Assembly (NCBI RefSeq): GCF_030540825.1
Contig: NZ_JAUOEO010000001.1
Coordinates: forward strand, 3,671,001-3,735,000
Length of the DNA stretch: 64,000 nucleotides
Reading direction: 5' to 3'
From: Flavivirga spongiicola
Lineage (GTDB): Bacteria > Bacteroidota > Bacteroidia > Flavobacteriales > Flavobacteriaceae
A program made the position numbers and the translations under genes. The notes beneath the pieces were generated by a model that had not been told where the DNA came from, made no database searches, and saw only the letters and a list, made by a program, of their open reading frames with translations. This document shows, one piece after another, positions 25,807 through 34,567 of this stretch (positions are counted from its first letter, which is position 1; every line of letters begins with the position of its first letter).

Positions 25807-28800
25807 ATGGAAAATAAATTAACTAACACAGACTTTCTTATATACAGAAAGCGGCTCTTATTATTTATTATGAGGACATTCATTTTCTTATGTTGTGCAA
25901 CTTTCTTTGCACTAACCCCTAATAATATTGTATCCCAGAATTCTAAAATTAAAATTGAGGAGGATAAAACGTTAACTGTAGACGAGGTTTTTGATTTAAT
26001 TATGAACCAAACGGATTATATATTCTTTTACGAAGAAGGATTATTTAAAGATTTTCCAAAATTAAGTTTAAAGAAGGGGACAATAAGAACAAATAGATTA
26101 TTAAGCAGGAGTTTGGCTAAAGGAAATTTAGACATTACTGTTACTGATAATAGAGGAATTGTTATAAAGAAAAAATCTTTAAAAATTGTAAAGAAAGAAC
26201 AGGAGAATCAAGTCTCAGGTATGATTACAGACTCAAATGGTGTCCCTATTCCTGGCGTTAATATTCTGCTTGTTGGAACAAATAAAGGAACTCAAACAGA
26301 TTTTGATGGAAAATACAAGATCAGTGCTAATGATGGTGACGTATTACGTTTTACATTTATTGGGTATAAAAGTGTAGATATTACTGTTGGGCCTCAAGCA
26401 GTTTACGATTTTGCTATGCAGGAAAGTGTTAGCAATTTAGAAGAAGTGGTAGTTGTTGGGTATGGTACTCAAAAAAGAACTACAGTAACTGGAGCTATTA
26501 CTACAATTAACGCTAAGGAATTAAAAACTGTTTCTGCTCCAAATGCTGCAATTGCCCTACAAGGTCGTGTGCCTGGTTTACAGATACTTAGTAGACCTGG
26601 CCCATTAGCTGGCCCTAGATATTTCCAATTAAGGGGAATTGGCTCTTTAGGTGTTGATAGTTCTCCATTGGTATTAGTTGATGGAGTACCTGGTGATATT
26701 AATTCAATTAATCCTGAGCAAATTGAAAATATTTCAATCTTAAAAGATGCTGCCACTACAGCAATTTATGGAGCTTCGGCTGCAGGGGGAATCATTTTAA
26801 TCACAACCAAGAGCGGAAAAAGTGGGAAAATAAATGTTGATGTTAAAATTAGACATGGAATTAATGATTTTGTAAACCTTTTAGAGCCTTTAACAGCTAG
26901 AGAACAAGGACTGTTAGTAAATGAATCTAGAATTAACGCTGGTCTTTCTCCTGCTTGGACTCCTCAACAAATTGAAGGTTTAGGAGCAGGTACTAATTGG
27001 ATAAAAGCTGTTACACGATCTGGAATGGTGAATGAAGCTAATTTACAAATATCCGGGGGAAATGATACTTCTAGATTTTTGTTAGCGTCTAATTATGTAA
27101 AAGAAGAAGGCGCACTTATAGGTAATTGGGTAGAGCGATTTAATACGCGACTTAAAGTAGATTTTGACTTGACAAGTTGGTTTAAATTAGGACTTAATGT
27201 TTTTGGGCAACATCAAAGAGGAAGAGGAGGCGCTAATTTTTGGAGCGCGGTGGAATATTCTTCTATTATACCAGAATTTTTGCCAGATGGAAGATATGGA
27301 ATTATAGACCCAACTATAGGAGGAGGTACATCTGGAGGTCAATCTGGAGGAGTAAACCCAGTACAGGCAGCGCTTGATGATAAATTTAGAGGGACATCTA
27401 ATTTCGATCCATCATATAACCTAAATACCATACTTACCGCAGAATTAAAATTCACCGAGTTTTTAAAATTCAATACAATTGTTAATTATGGGTATAATTT
27501 TCAATATAGAAAATCATTTTCCCCAGATTATAAAATATATGATGCTGGAGGAGAAGCAGGTGGAAATTTGATTTTTGAGAGAACACCCGAAAATAGAAGA
27601 GCAAGTGCTGGATTTGATTATGCACATAATTGGGGTCAACAAAGTTTTTTTTCATTTAATAAAATATTTAATGATGTTCACGATGTATCTGCAATTGTTG
27701 GTTTTCGTTCTTCTGAAAGTAACCAAGGAGCCAGAATTACTGCATCTAGAAGAGACTTCGCAAACAATGTTGTGCAAAATGTAGGACAAGGTAGTGGTGT
27801 TGGACAATCTGGTGGTGGATTTGACTATAATCCAACGACCAGTTTCTCTTATTTTGGAAAAATTGCTTATAGCTATGATAATAAATATTCATTTGAAGGA
27901 TCACTGAGTAGAGATGGTTCTGATAGGTTTGGTCCAAAAAATAAATTTGGATTATTTGGAGGCGTAGGGGCTTCTTGGCGTATTTCTGAAGAAGATTTTT
28001 TTAAAGAATTAGTCGGCGACAACATATCGCAAATGAAATTTCGTGCTAATTACGGGGTTGTAGGGAATGACAGAATTGGTCAATTTTTATATTATTCAAA
28101 GATAAATATTAACGGTAATGCTTATCCATTTGGGAATCCTCCTTTGGCAGCTTCTGCTGGTGCATATCAAGATGATGATGTGCTTCCAAATGAAAGCGTT
28201 AAATGGGAAACATTAAAATCCCTTAATATTGGAATGGATGTTTCTTTTTTGAAAAACTGGAATTTAAGTTTTGATTGGTATGATAAAACTACAGAAGATT
28301 TATTGTATAGAGTCCCAGTATCTTCAACAACAGCATTCTCGTCACAATGGCAAAATATTGGAAAACTTTCAAATAAGGGTATTGAAATATCATTAGGCTT
28401 TAATAAAACATTCAATAAGGATTTAGATATCTCATCTCGAGTAATATTTTCTAAAAACAAAAATGTAGTTAAAGAATTATTTAACGGAAGGGAGCGAATT
28501 GATGGGCGTCAAACTGCCATTGTTGTTGGCAAATCGGTAACTTCAATATTTGGATTAAAAGTACTGGGGATTTATGAAAGTCAAGCAGAGGTAGACGCTT
28601 CTCCTCATTTTGGTAATCCAGGACCTGGTGATTTTATTTATGAGGATAAAGATGGTGATGGTACAATTACTCAAAAAGATTATCAAGTTTTGGGAGATGC
28701 TGTTCCTAAAGGTTCTTTTTCATGGACTAATAAAATAGCATATAAGAATTTCGATTTGGGAGTTCATCTTACAGTAGACTATGGAGCACAGACATCACAA

Positions 28801-29193
28801 TGGGGTGAAGGAAAATTTCAGTTATCATTCTTAAATAGAAATAATTTAAGATACATAGTTGGTAGATGGCGTGGACCAGGAACAAGTACTAACATTTCGA
28901 GAGTACAAGCAGGTAATTTTTATAACGTTAGTGGATCTAGAGCACCAGCTTCAAATTTTGTTTCAGACTCAGATTTTATGAGAATTAGGCAAATCGAATT
29001 GGGATATAATTTACCCGATTATGTATTGGATAAACTTGGTGTTAAATCTTTGAGGATTTATGGAAACACAACCAACCCTTTTACATTTACTAAATTGTAT
29101 GGGTGGGATCCAGAATCGGGGCGTTCTAATCAACGTGGTGCAGAATCCCCTATATATAGAACCATTAATTTTGGTATTAATCTCAATTTTTAA
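25807..29193 (+). CDS. SusC-like TonB-dependent transporter with N-terminal STN signalling domain
   Basis: 1128 residues, longer than the region-3 SusC because of an extra signalling domain. Order: signal region (to about SQ44); STN domain (about 50-110, LTVDEVFDLIMNQTDYIFFY); carboxypeptidase-like domain (about 130-215, VSGMITDSNGVPIPGVNILL); TonB/plug region (EEVVVVGYGTQKRTTVTGAI, LVDGVPGDINSINPEQIENI, SILKDAATTAIYGASAAGGI); then the barrel to the terminal Phe. The STN domain fits transmembrane signalling to the FecR and sigma factor encoded just upstream. It imports oligosaccharides with the SusD 12 bp downstream. Confidence 0.96.
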   Translation: MENKLTNTDFLIYRKRLLLFIMRTFIFLCCATFFALTPNNIVSQNSKIKIEEDKTLTVDEVFDLIMNQTDYIFFYEEGLFKDFPKLSLKKGTIRTNRLLSRSLAKGNLDITVTDNRGIVIKKKSLKIVKKEQENQVSGMITDSNGVPIPGVNILLVGTNKGTQTDFDGKYKISANDGDVLRFTFIGYKSVDITVGPQAVYDFAMQESVSNLEEVVVVGYGTQKRTTVTGAITTINAKELKTVSAPNAAIALQGRVPGLQILSRPGPLAGPRYFQLRGIGSLGVDSSPLVLVDGVPGDINSINPEQIENISILKDAATTAIYGASAAGGIILITTKSGKSGKINVDVKIRHGINDFVNLLEPLTAREQGLLVNESRINAGLSPAWTPQQIEGLGAGTNWIKAVTRSGMVNEANLQISGGNDTSRFLLASNYVKEEGALIGNWVERFNTRLKVDFDLTSWFKLGLNVFGQHQRGRGGANFWSAVEYSSIIPEFLPDGRYGIIDPTIGGGTSGGQSGGVNPVQAALDDKFRGTSNFDPSYNLNTILTAELKFTEFLKFNTIVNYGYNFQYRKSFSPDYKIYDAGGEAGGNLIFERTPENRRASAGFDYAHNWGQQSFFSFNKIFNDVHDVSAIVGFRSSESNQGARITASRRDFANNVVQNVGQGSGVGQSGGGFDYNPTTSFSYFGKIAYSYDNKYSFEGSLSRDGSDRFGPKNKFGLFGGVGASWRISEEDFFKELVGDNISQMKFRANYGVVGNDRIGQFLYYSKININGNAYPFGNPPLAASAGAYQDDDVLPNESVKWETLKSLNIGMDVSFLKNWNLSFDWYDKTTEDLLYRVPVSSTTAFSSQWQNIGKLSNKGIEISLGFNKTFNKDLDISSRVIFSKNKNVVKELFNGRERIDGRQTAIVVGKSVTSIFGLKVLGIYESQAEVDASPHFGNPGPGDFIYEDKDGDGTITQKDYQVLGDAVPKGSFSWTNKIAYKNFDLGVHLTVDYGAQTSQWGEGKFQLSFLNRNNLRYIVGRWRGPGTSTNISRVQAGNFYNVSGSRAPASNFVSDSDFMRIRQIELGYNLPDYVLDKLGVKSLRIYGNTTNPFTFTKLYGWDPESGRSNQRGAESPIYRTINFGINLNF

Positions 29194-29205
29194 AAAAGAA
29201 TAATT

Positions 29206-30819
29206 ATGAAAAATAATAAATATATTTTATTTACTCTCATGGCAATAATTGTCATGGCAGTAACTTCTTGTCATGACGATTTTTTAGAAGTGCCGCCAAA
29301 CACAAATTTACCGAATGATGAATTTTGGAAAACTTCCAATGACGCTGTTTTTGGTGTAAATAGTATCTACCTAACACTAGCAGAAGGTTCTTTTCCGCTA
29401 TTTGGTACATATGGAGGAACTTTGAGATGGATAGATGTTTTATCGGATGATGCTATGTGGACATCAAATGCCACGGCTACTGCTTCAGGAGCTTGGGGTA
29501 ATATGGCTAACGGAATTGATCTGGCGGGAGATTTTGGTAGTTATTCTAATAGAACATGGACTTCATTTTATAAAATGATAAGTAGGGCCAATAATGCCAT
29601 AACAAAAATTGAAGGCATTGATATGGATACAGACCTTAAGAAAAGACTGATTGCAGAAGCTAAATTTTTTAGAGCCCATGCTTACCATAGATTATCTATT
29701 TATTATGGAGATGTACCCTTGTTACTTTTGCCTTTTGAAGAAGAAAACCCTGTGCCAGCAAGGGACCCTTACACCGAGGTTAGAGCGCAAATAATAAAAG
29801 ACCTTACTGAAGCTAGTGTAGATTTGCCAGTTTCTTATGGCAATGCTGATTTAGGTAGAATAACAAAAGGAGCTGCTTTAACAGCCTTAATGCAGGCCAA
29901 TATGTATACAGAAAATTGGGCAGAAGCTACGACAGCCGCAGAAGAAGTTATGAGTCTGGGTGTATATCAATTATTGCCAGATTTCTCCGATTTATGGATA
30001 CATGGTAATGAGGAGACCGTAGAATCTATTTGGGAAGTTCATTTTGGTTCAGATACTGGTGGAAATCTTGCGTTTTTTGGTGTTAGTGATTTTCCTTCAA
30101 CTGCTGGAGGAGGTGGAGGTTTTACTGGCTGGGGAGGATTTTCCACCCCTCAACAACAGTTGGTTAATGAGTTTGAAACAGCTATAGATAATGATAATGA
30201 TGGTGTTATAGATATAGCGACGCCATTTGACTCATCGAGTATAGGTAGTTTGTTTGATACAAATCAATATGTAAACAGAGATCCACGTTTGGCAGCTTCA
30301 ATTTGGTATAATGGAGCTGACTATTTTGGAGTACCATATGATCCTGACTTTGCTACCCAAAATAGTGGCTATCACTGGAAAAAAGGAAACGCTTCGCCAG
30401 CAGCAGATTTTCCAAATGGTAGACCTGAGTATAATACAATTATTTATCGTTATGCATATGTCCTTTTAGGTTTTGCCGAATCCAAGAATGAAGTTTCTGG
30501 TCCAGATGCATCTGTATATAGTGCTATAAACCAAGTTCGTCAAAGAGTTAATATGCCAGAGTTAGCTACAGGTTTAAACCAAGATCAAATGCGCGAAGCT
30601 ATTCGTCATGAGCGTAGAGTGGAGCTAGCAGGTGAAAATCACCGTCATGAAGATTTAAGACGTTGGGGACTATGGAAGCAAGCTATTGAGAATAGAGGAA
30701 TTAATAACGGAAGACAACAAGGTAGTGTGACAATTGCTCCAGGACATGAACTTTTTCCTATTTCACAAGGAGAATTGGATGCTAATCCAAATATGGTTCA
30801 AAACGAAGCGTATAAATAA
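29206..30819 (+). CDS. SusD/RagB family surface glycan-binding lipoprotein
   Basis: 537 residues with lipobox VTSC (Cys22), then DDFLEVPPNTNLPNDEFWKT, the usual start of mature SusD proteins. AEAKFFRAHAYHRLSIYYGD is the SusD TPR segment, and REAIRHERRVELAGENHRHE followed by DLRRWGLW is the C-terminal signature. A Gly-rich, presumably flexible insertion (STAGGGGGFTGWGGF) lies near residue 300. It acts with the SusC upstream as an outer-membrane glycan capture complex. Confidence 0.95.
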   Translation: MKNNKYILFTLMAIIVMAVTSCHDDFLEVPPNTNLPNDEFWKTSNDAVFGVNSIYLTLAEGSFPLFGTYGGTLRWIDVLSDDAMWTSNATATASGAWGNMANGIDLAGDFGSYSNRTWTSFYKMISRANNAITKIEGIDMDTDLKKRLIAEAKFFRAHAYHRLSIYYGDVPLLLLPFEEENPVPARDPYTEVRAQIIKDLTEASVDLPVSYGNADLGRITKGAALTALMQANMYTENWAEATTAAEEVMSLGVYQLLPDFSDLWIHGNEETVESIWEVHFGSDTGGNLAFFGVSDFPSTAGGGGGFTGWGGFSTPQQQLVNEFETAIDNDNDGVIDIATPFDSSSIGSLFDTNQYVNRDPRLAASIWYNGADYFGVPYDPDFATQNSGYHWKKGNASPAADFPNGRPEYNTIIYRYAYVLLGFAESKNEVSGPDASVYSAINQVRQRVNMPELATGLNQDQMREAIRHERRVELAGENHRHEDLRRWGLWKQAIENRGINNGRQQGSVTIAPGHELFPISQGELDANPNMVQNEAYK

Positions 30820-30842
30820 TTAAATTTATAAATTTTAATATT

Positions 30843-31205
30843 ATGAAAAAATATATAATAGTAGCTTTTATTTTGGTTTGTTCTTTAGGGGTATTATCCT
30901 GTTCAAAAGCAGAAGAGCATGACTTGGAATATGAATACCCTACAATACTAACAATTGCGGGAAGTAACAATATAACAGTTGGAGCAGCTGGATTTACCAC
31001 AGATTATTATACCTATTATTTAGGGTCTTCGGTTACGTTAACTTGGACGTCTTCTTCTCCAACAGATGTTACAATTACTCAAATACCTGAAGATTCTACA
31101 GGTGCAACATTCTTCTTTAAACCCAGTGCAGCAGGAAAAACGATAACAGTTACTGTTACGGCTTCCAATGGTGTTGTGGGAACTAGAGAAGTGACGGTCA
31201 ATTAA
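30843..31205 (+). CDS. Small Ig-like lipoprotein, candidate surface glycan-binding protein
   Basis: 120 residues with lipobox VLSC (Cys20). The mature 100 residues form one beta-rich domain (SVTLTWTSSSPTDVTITQI, TFFFKPSAAGKTITVTVTAS) like bacterial Ig-like or PKD domains. It starts 23 bp after SusD, where most loci encode a larger SusE/SGBP protein. One Ig-like domain is unusually small for that role, so it may be a minimal binding protein or a spacer domain left by shortening. A terminator follows. Confidence 0.75.
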   Translation: MKKYIIVAFILVCSLGVLSCSKAEEHDLEYEYPTILTIAGSNNITVGAAGFTTDYYTYYLGSSVTLTWTSSSPTDVTITQIPEDSTGATFFFKPSAAGKTITVTVTASNGVVGTREVTVN

Positions 31206-31521
31206 TGATTTGTATAATAAACTCGTTAATGATTTTTTGAATATGTCAAAGCGAGGCCATCTAAAAACAGATGGTCTTGCTTATTTTATTCTTTATGAGG
31301 TAATACTCCGAGGCTTATCTCGTTGGTAAATACAATCAGTTTAAAAACGAGAATTCCTTAAAATCACCAATATTCTAAAGGGTGAGATTGCAACAAGAAA
31401 GTGACTTTAAAAATAACAGACGCAACCAATTGACCGAGAGTAAGCCATGAATCCATATACAGTTTAGTGCACAAGCGTCATTCAAGGAAAATACAGTGTT
31501 GTTTAATTTAAAAATAGAAAG
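31206..31521. other. 316-bp intergenic region before the fucosidase genes
   Basis: Apart from the terminator at 31248-31292 I see no gene or clear signal here. It must hold the promoter of the enzyme genes if that terminator works, but no good -33/-7 pair stands out. Confidence 0.5.
31248..31292 (+). terminator. Intrinsic terminator after the SusC/SusD/lipoprotein operon
   Basis: AAGCGAGGCCATCT pairs with AGATGGTCTTGCTT across a short A-rich loop, allowing G-U pairs, and is followed by ATTTTATTCTTT. It separates the binding and import genes from the enzyme genes. Confidence 0.75.
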
Positions 31522-32877
31522 ATGAATAAAAGTTTATCTATACTTAGAGTTTTATGTATGAAATCAGCACTTATTTTGTTGTTAATTAATATAGTTAACA
31601 ACAAAATTAGTGCACAGGAAGTAAAACCATTAAATCTTAATAAACCAGAAATAGAACAATGGTTTACAGACCTCGGATTTGGAATGTTTATCCACTGGAG
31701 TATGGATGTTCAGCTAGGTATGGTTATAAGTCATAGTATGGTTGGTGCATCGGAAGATTACCTTAACAGGTATATAAATGAACTTCCAAAAACCTTTAAT
31801 CCTGAAAATTTTGATGCTAAACAATGGGTTAATGCGGCTAAGTTAGCTGGAATGAAGTACATTATTTTTACTACAAAACATCACAATGGTTATTGCATGT
31901 TTGAGACCAAGACAACCGATTTTGGAATAATGAATAGTCCCTATGGTAAAGACGTCACAAAAATGATTATCGATGCATGTCGAGAGGCTGGTTTAGCTGT
32001 AGGGATATACTTTTCTCCTGATGATTTTTATTTCCTTTATACACAAGGAACGCCAATTTCAAGAACACGAAAGGAGGCTCTTGCAAGTGGTAATCCTGAA
32101 TTAAATGAATATGCTAAAAAGCAAATAAAAGAGTTAATGACACAGTATGGTAAAATTGATATTGTATTTCTCGATGGTACAGATCAATTTAGTAAAACCG
32201 AGTTAGCCAAATTATGTTGGGAAATAGATCCGGATGTAATGGTCACTCGTGGTGCAATTAATACTCCCGAGCAAGGATCTCCTAATAATCCCATCCCACC
32301 CCCTTGGGAAGCATGCATTACCTTAGGTCATCAGTGGCAATATCGACCAACAAATGAAACCTATAAAACTGCTAAAGACGTTATCCTTAAGTTAATCGAT
32401 ATAAAGGCAAAAGGAGGCAATTTTCTCTTAAATTTTGGCCCTGATGCCTTAGGTGATTTTCCTACTGAACAAATGAAAGTATTGAATGAAGTTTCTTTAT
32501 GGAAGTTTATCAATCAAGAAGCGTTTCATCAAACAATTCCTAATCAAAAAAAGATAAAGGATGATAATATGTGGTTTTTAACATCAAAAGACAGAAAAAC
32601 GGTATACATATTTATTAATGAAGATCAATGGAGGTTTGGCGAACGAAAGGTATTTAACATTGAAGGATTTAGTGCAACTAAAAAAAGCCAAATTTCTGTT
32701 TTGGGTCACAATGGAAAAGTACTCGAGTACCAGAAAAATGTAAACCCTGCTCCTTCTGTTAAACATACATCTGAGGGCATTGAAATATCTGTTACACGAT
32801 CTCAAAGAATTTATAACGATCATAAATGGAATAATCCAATCGTAGTAAAATTAACAGAATTGGATATAAATGAATAA
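31522..32877 (+). CDS. GH29 alpha-L-fucosidase
   Basis: 451 residues; a second ATG 12 codons in (MKSALILLLINI) gives a shorter, cleaner signal peptide ending ISAQ. GH29 signatures: FGMFIHWSMDVQLG, FNPENFDAKQWVNAAKLAGM, KYIIFTTKHHNGYCMFET, and YGKIDIVFLDGT with Asp218 in the nucleophile position. It cleaves terminal alpha-L-fucose from glycans. Downstream sequence to the C-terminus forms a beta-sandwich. It lacks a lipobox and is probably periplasmic. It differs strongly from the second GH29 that follows, so the two may handle different fucose linkages. Confidence 0.92.
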   Translation: MNKSLSILRVLCMKSALILLLINIVNNKISAQEVKPLNLNKPEIEQWFTDLGFGMFIHWSMDVQLGMVISHSMVGASEDYLNRYINELPKTFNPENFDAKQWVNAAKLAGMKYIIFTTKHHNGYCMFETKTTDFGIMNSPYGKDVTKMIIDACREAGLAVGIYFSPDDFYFLYTQGTPISRTRKEALASGNPELNEYAKKQIKELMTQYGKIDIVFLDGTDQFSKTELAKLCWEIDPDVMVTRGAINTPEQGSPNNPIPPPWEACITLGHQWQYRPTNETYKTAKDVILKLIDIKAKGGNFLLNFGPDALGDFPTEQMKVLNEVSLWKFINQEAFHQTIPNQKKIKDDNMWFLTSKDRKTVYIFINEDQWRFGERKVFNIEGFSATKKSQISVLGHNGKVLEYQKNVNPAPSVKHTSEGIEISVTRSQRIYNDHKWNNPIVVKLTELDINE

Positions 32878-32894
32878 ATACCAGTGCACAACAA

Positions 32895-32996
32895 TGAATA
32901 TAGATCATTAGCGGATAGTGTCAAATTTAAGCAAGTTATAAGGATTTGCCACGAAAGTACTTCGATATACTAACGCCCTATATTCAAACCATTAAC
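32895..32996. repeat. Imperfect-palindrome intergenic element, copy 1
   Basis: TGAATATAG (32895-32903) and CTATATTCA (32988-32996) are perfect inverted ends, with inner TTAG/CTAA arms at 32908 and 32980. The right end, through 33005, matches the right end of copy 2 (34480-34502) at 20 of 23 bases. It fills the gap between the two GH29 genes. Confidence 0.55.
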
Positions 32997-33011
32997 AAAT
33001 AATAAAACAAA

Positions 33012-34364
33012 ATGAAACGATTTTTTTGCATACTTACCTTATTGCTATTTGAATATACATTCAGTGGTGCACAGGAATTAATTGTTACCCCAACTGCAAA
33101 GCAGATGGAATGGGCAGATGCTGAAATAGGAGTGATAATACATTATGACTTGGTGACTTATGATCAAGATTATGTATGGTTTAAACAATGGGATTATGAT
33201 CCAGATCCATCAATTTTTAATCCCACTTCTCTAGATACAGATCAATGGGTTTTAGCAGCAAAAGCAGCTGGTGCTAAATATGCTCTGTTAGTAGCAAAAC
33301 ATTGTGTAGGATTTTCTTTGTGGCCTACCAAAGCACATGATTATAGCGTAGCAAGCACACCTTGGAAAAATGGTAATGGCGATCTAGTAAGAGACTTTAT
33401 AAACTCTTGCAAAAAATACGATGTTAAACCTGGGCTGTATTATAGCGCGGCTGCAAATGGGTATTTGAAAGTCAAAGGCCCTGGGGTGCCAGTTCCAGAG
33501 AGTTCAATTTCTCAGGAAGAATATAATAGAATTGTTGAATTACAACTAACAGAACTTTGGTCAAATTACGGTGATTTATTTGAAATATGGTTCGATGGAG
33601 GACTTCTACCTCCTGATAAAGGAGGCCCTAATGTTATTCCTATCTTAAAAAAACATCAACCTAACGCTATTGTTTTTCAAGGTCCTAGTGATTTTAATAA
33701 TCTAATTAGATGGGTCGGAAATGAAGAAGGTTTAGCACCATATCCGTGTTGGTCTACTGTGAATTTTAAAACGAGACCTTCAGGAGTTATTGATGTTTCA
33801 GAATATAGTGGTAATCCTAATGGGAAAAGTTGGATTCCTGGAGAGGCGGATCTACCGATTAGAAATTCTTCTACTTTACAAGGTGGATGGTTTTGGGAAA
33901 AAGAGCAGGAATCTTCACTAAGACCCCTGGAAGAAATGATAGATATCTATTATAAAAGTGTTGGAAGAAATACAAATGTTCTATTAGGAATAGTGGTAGA
34001 TGATAGAGGTCTGGTTCCAGAAGCAGATGCCTCTTTATTGAAAGAATTTGGAAAGTCAATTAACGGCATATTCTCAAAAACACTGGCAGAAACATCAGGC
34101 GAAGGAACCGAATTTATTCTTGATCTGAAAAAACCAACTAGCATAAACAATGTACTCTTAATGGAGGATATAAATAAAGGAGAACGTGTAAGAGAATACA
34201 CTGTAGAAGCGTTTAAAAATGATCAATGGATTACCCTTTGTAAAGGAGAATTAATAGGACACAAGAGATTAGAGCGTATCGAAAACATTTCGGTTTCAAA
34301 AATTAGAATTTCTATCAATAAATCTATAGCTAAACCTCTAATGAAAAAAATCGCATTGTATTAG
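33012..34364 (+). CDS. GH29 alpha-L-fucosidase with C-terminal discoidin-like domain
   Basis: 450 residues, with a signal peptide ending SGAQ (about residue 21). Signatures: VIIHYDLVTYDQDYVWFKQW, FNPTSLDTDQWVLAAKAAGA, KYALLVAKHCVGFSLWPT, and LFEIWFDGG with Asp195 as probable nucleophile. The C-terminal part (about 345-450: GTEFILDLKKPTSINNVLLM, then VREYTVEAFKND) looks like an F5/8 type C carbohydrate-binding domain. This combination is typical of GH29 enzymes acting on alpha-1,3/1,4-linked fucose, though linkage cannot be settled by eye. The gene is flanked on both sides by copies of a palindromic intergenic element. Confidence 0.9.
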   Translation: MKRFFCILTLLLFEYTFSGAQELIVTPTAKQMEWADAEIGVIIHYDLVTYDQDYVWFKQWDYDPDPSIFNPTSLDTDQWVLAAKAAGAKYALLVAKHCVGFSLWPTKAHDYSVASTPWKNGNGDLVRDFINSCKKYDVKPGLYYSAAANGYLKVKGPGVPVPESSISQEEYNRIVELQLTELWSNYGDLFEIWFDGGLLPPDKGGPNVIPILKKHQPNAIVFQGPSDFNNLIRWVGNEEGLAPYPCWSTVNFKTRPSGVIDVSEYSGNPNGKSWIPGEADLPIRNSSTLQGGWFWEKEQESSLRPLEEMIDIYYKSVGRNTNVLLGIVVDDRGLVPEADASLLKEFGKSINGIFSKTLAETSGEGTEFILDLKKPTSINNVLLMEDINKGERVREYTVEAFKNDQWITLCKGELIGHKRLERIENISVSKIRISINKSIAKPLMKKIALY

Positions 34365-34390
34365 AGACTGGTAAACATTTGCTAACAAAA

Positions 34391-34502
34391 AATATAATGC
34401 ATTTGGCAGGTAGTACAAAAGTTAGAGATAACTCAATAAACATCGTAGTAAATTGAAGGACTTGAGTGTTGAAATGCCAACGTCCCATATTCAAACCGTT
34501 AA
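34391..34502. repeat. Imperfect-palindrome intergenic element, copy 2
   Basis: TTGGCA (34403-34408) pairs with TGCCAA (34475-34480), and AATAT (34391-34395) with ATATT (34487-34491). The right end ATATTCAAACCGTTAA matches ATATTCAAACCATTAA in copy 1. The layout is the same as copy 1 and in the same orientation, again directly downstream of a GH29 gene. Confidence 0.5.
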
Positions 34503-34567
34503 TTACAAGAAACGAAATAATAAAAAAATGAAACTTTATCTTAAGAATACTTATTAAAACAGACATA

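Noticed and set aside
32895..34502. Integron attC sites around the second GH29 gene
   Set aside because: The palindromic elements lack the RYYYAAC and GTTRRRY core boxes at proper positions and no integron integrase is present, so I call them only palindromic elements.
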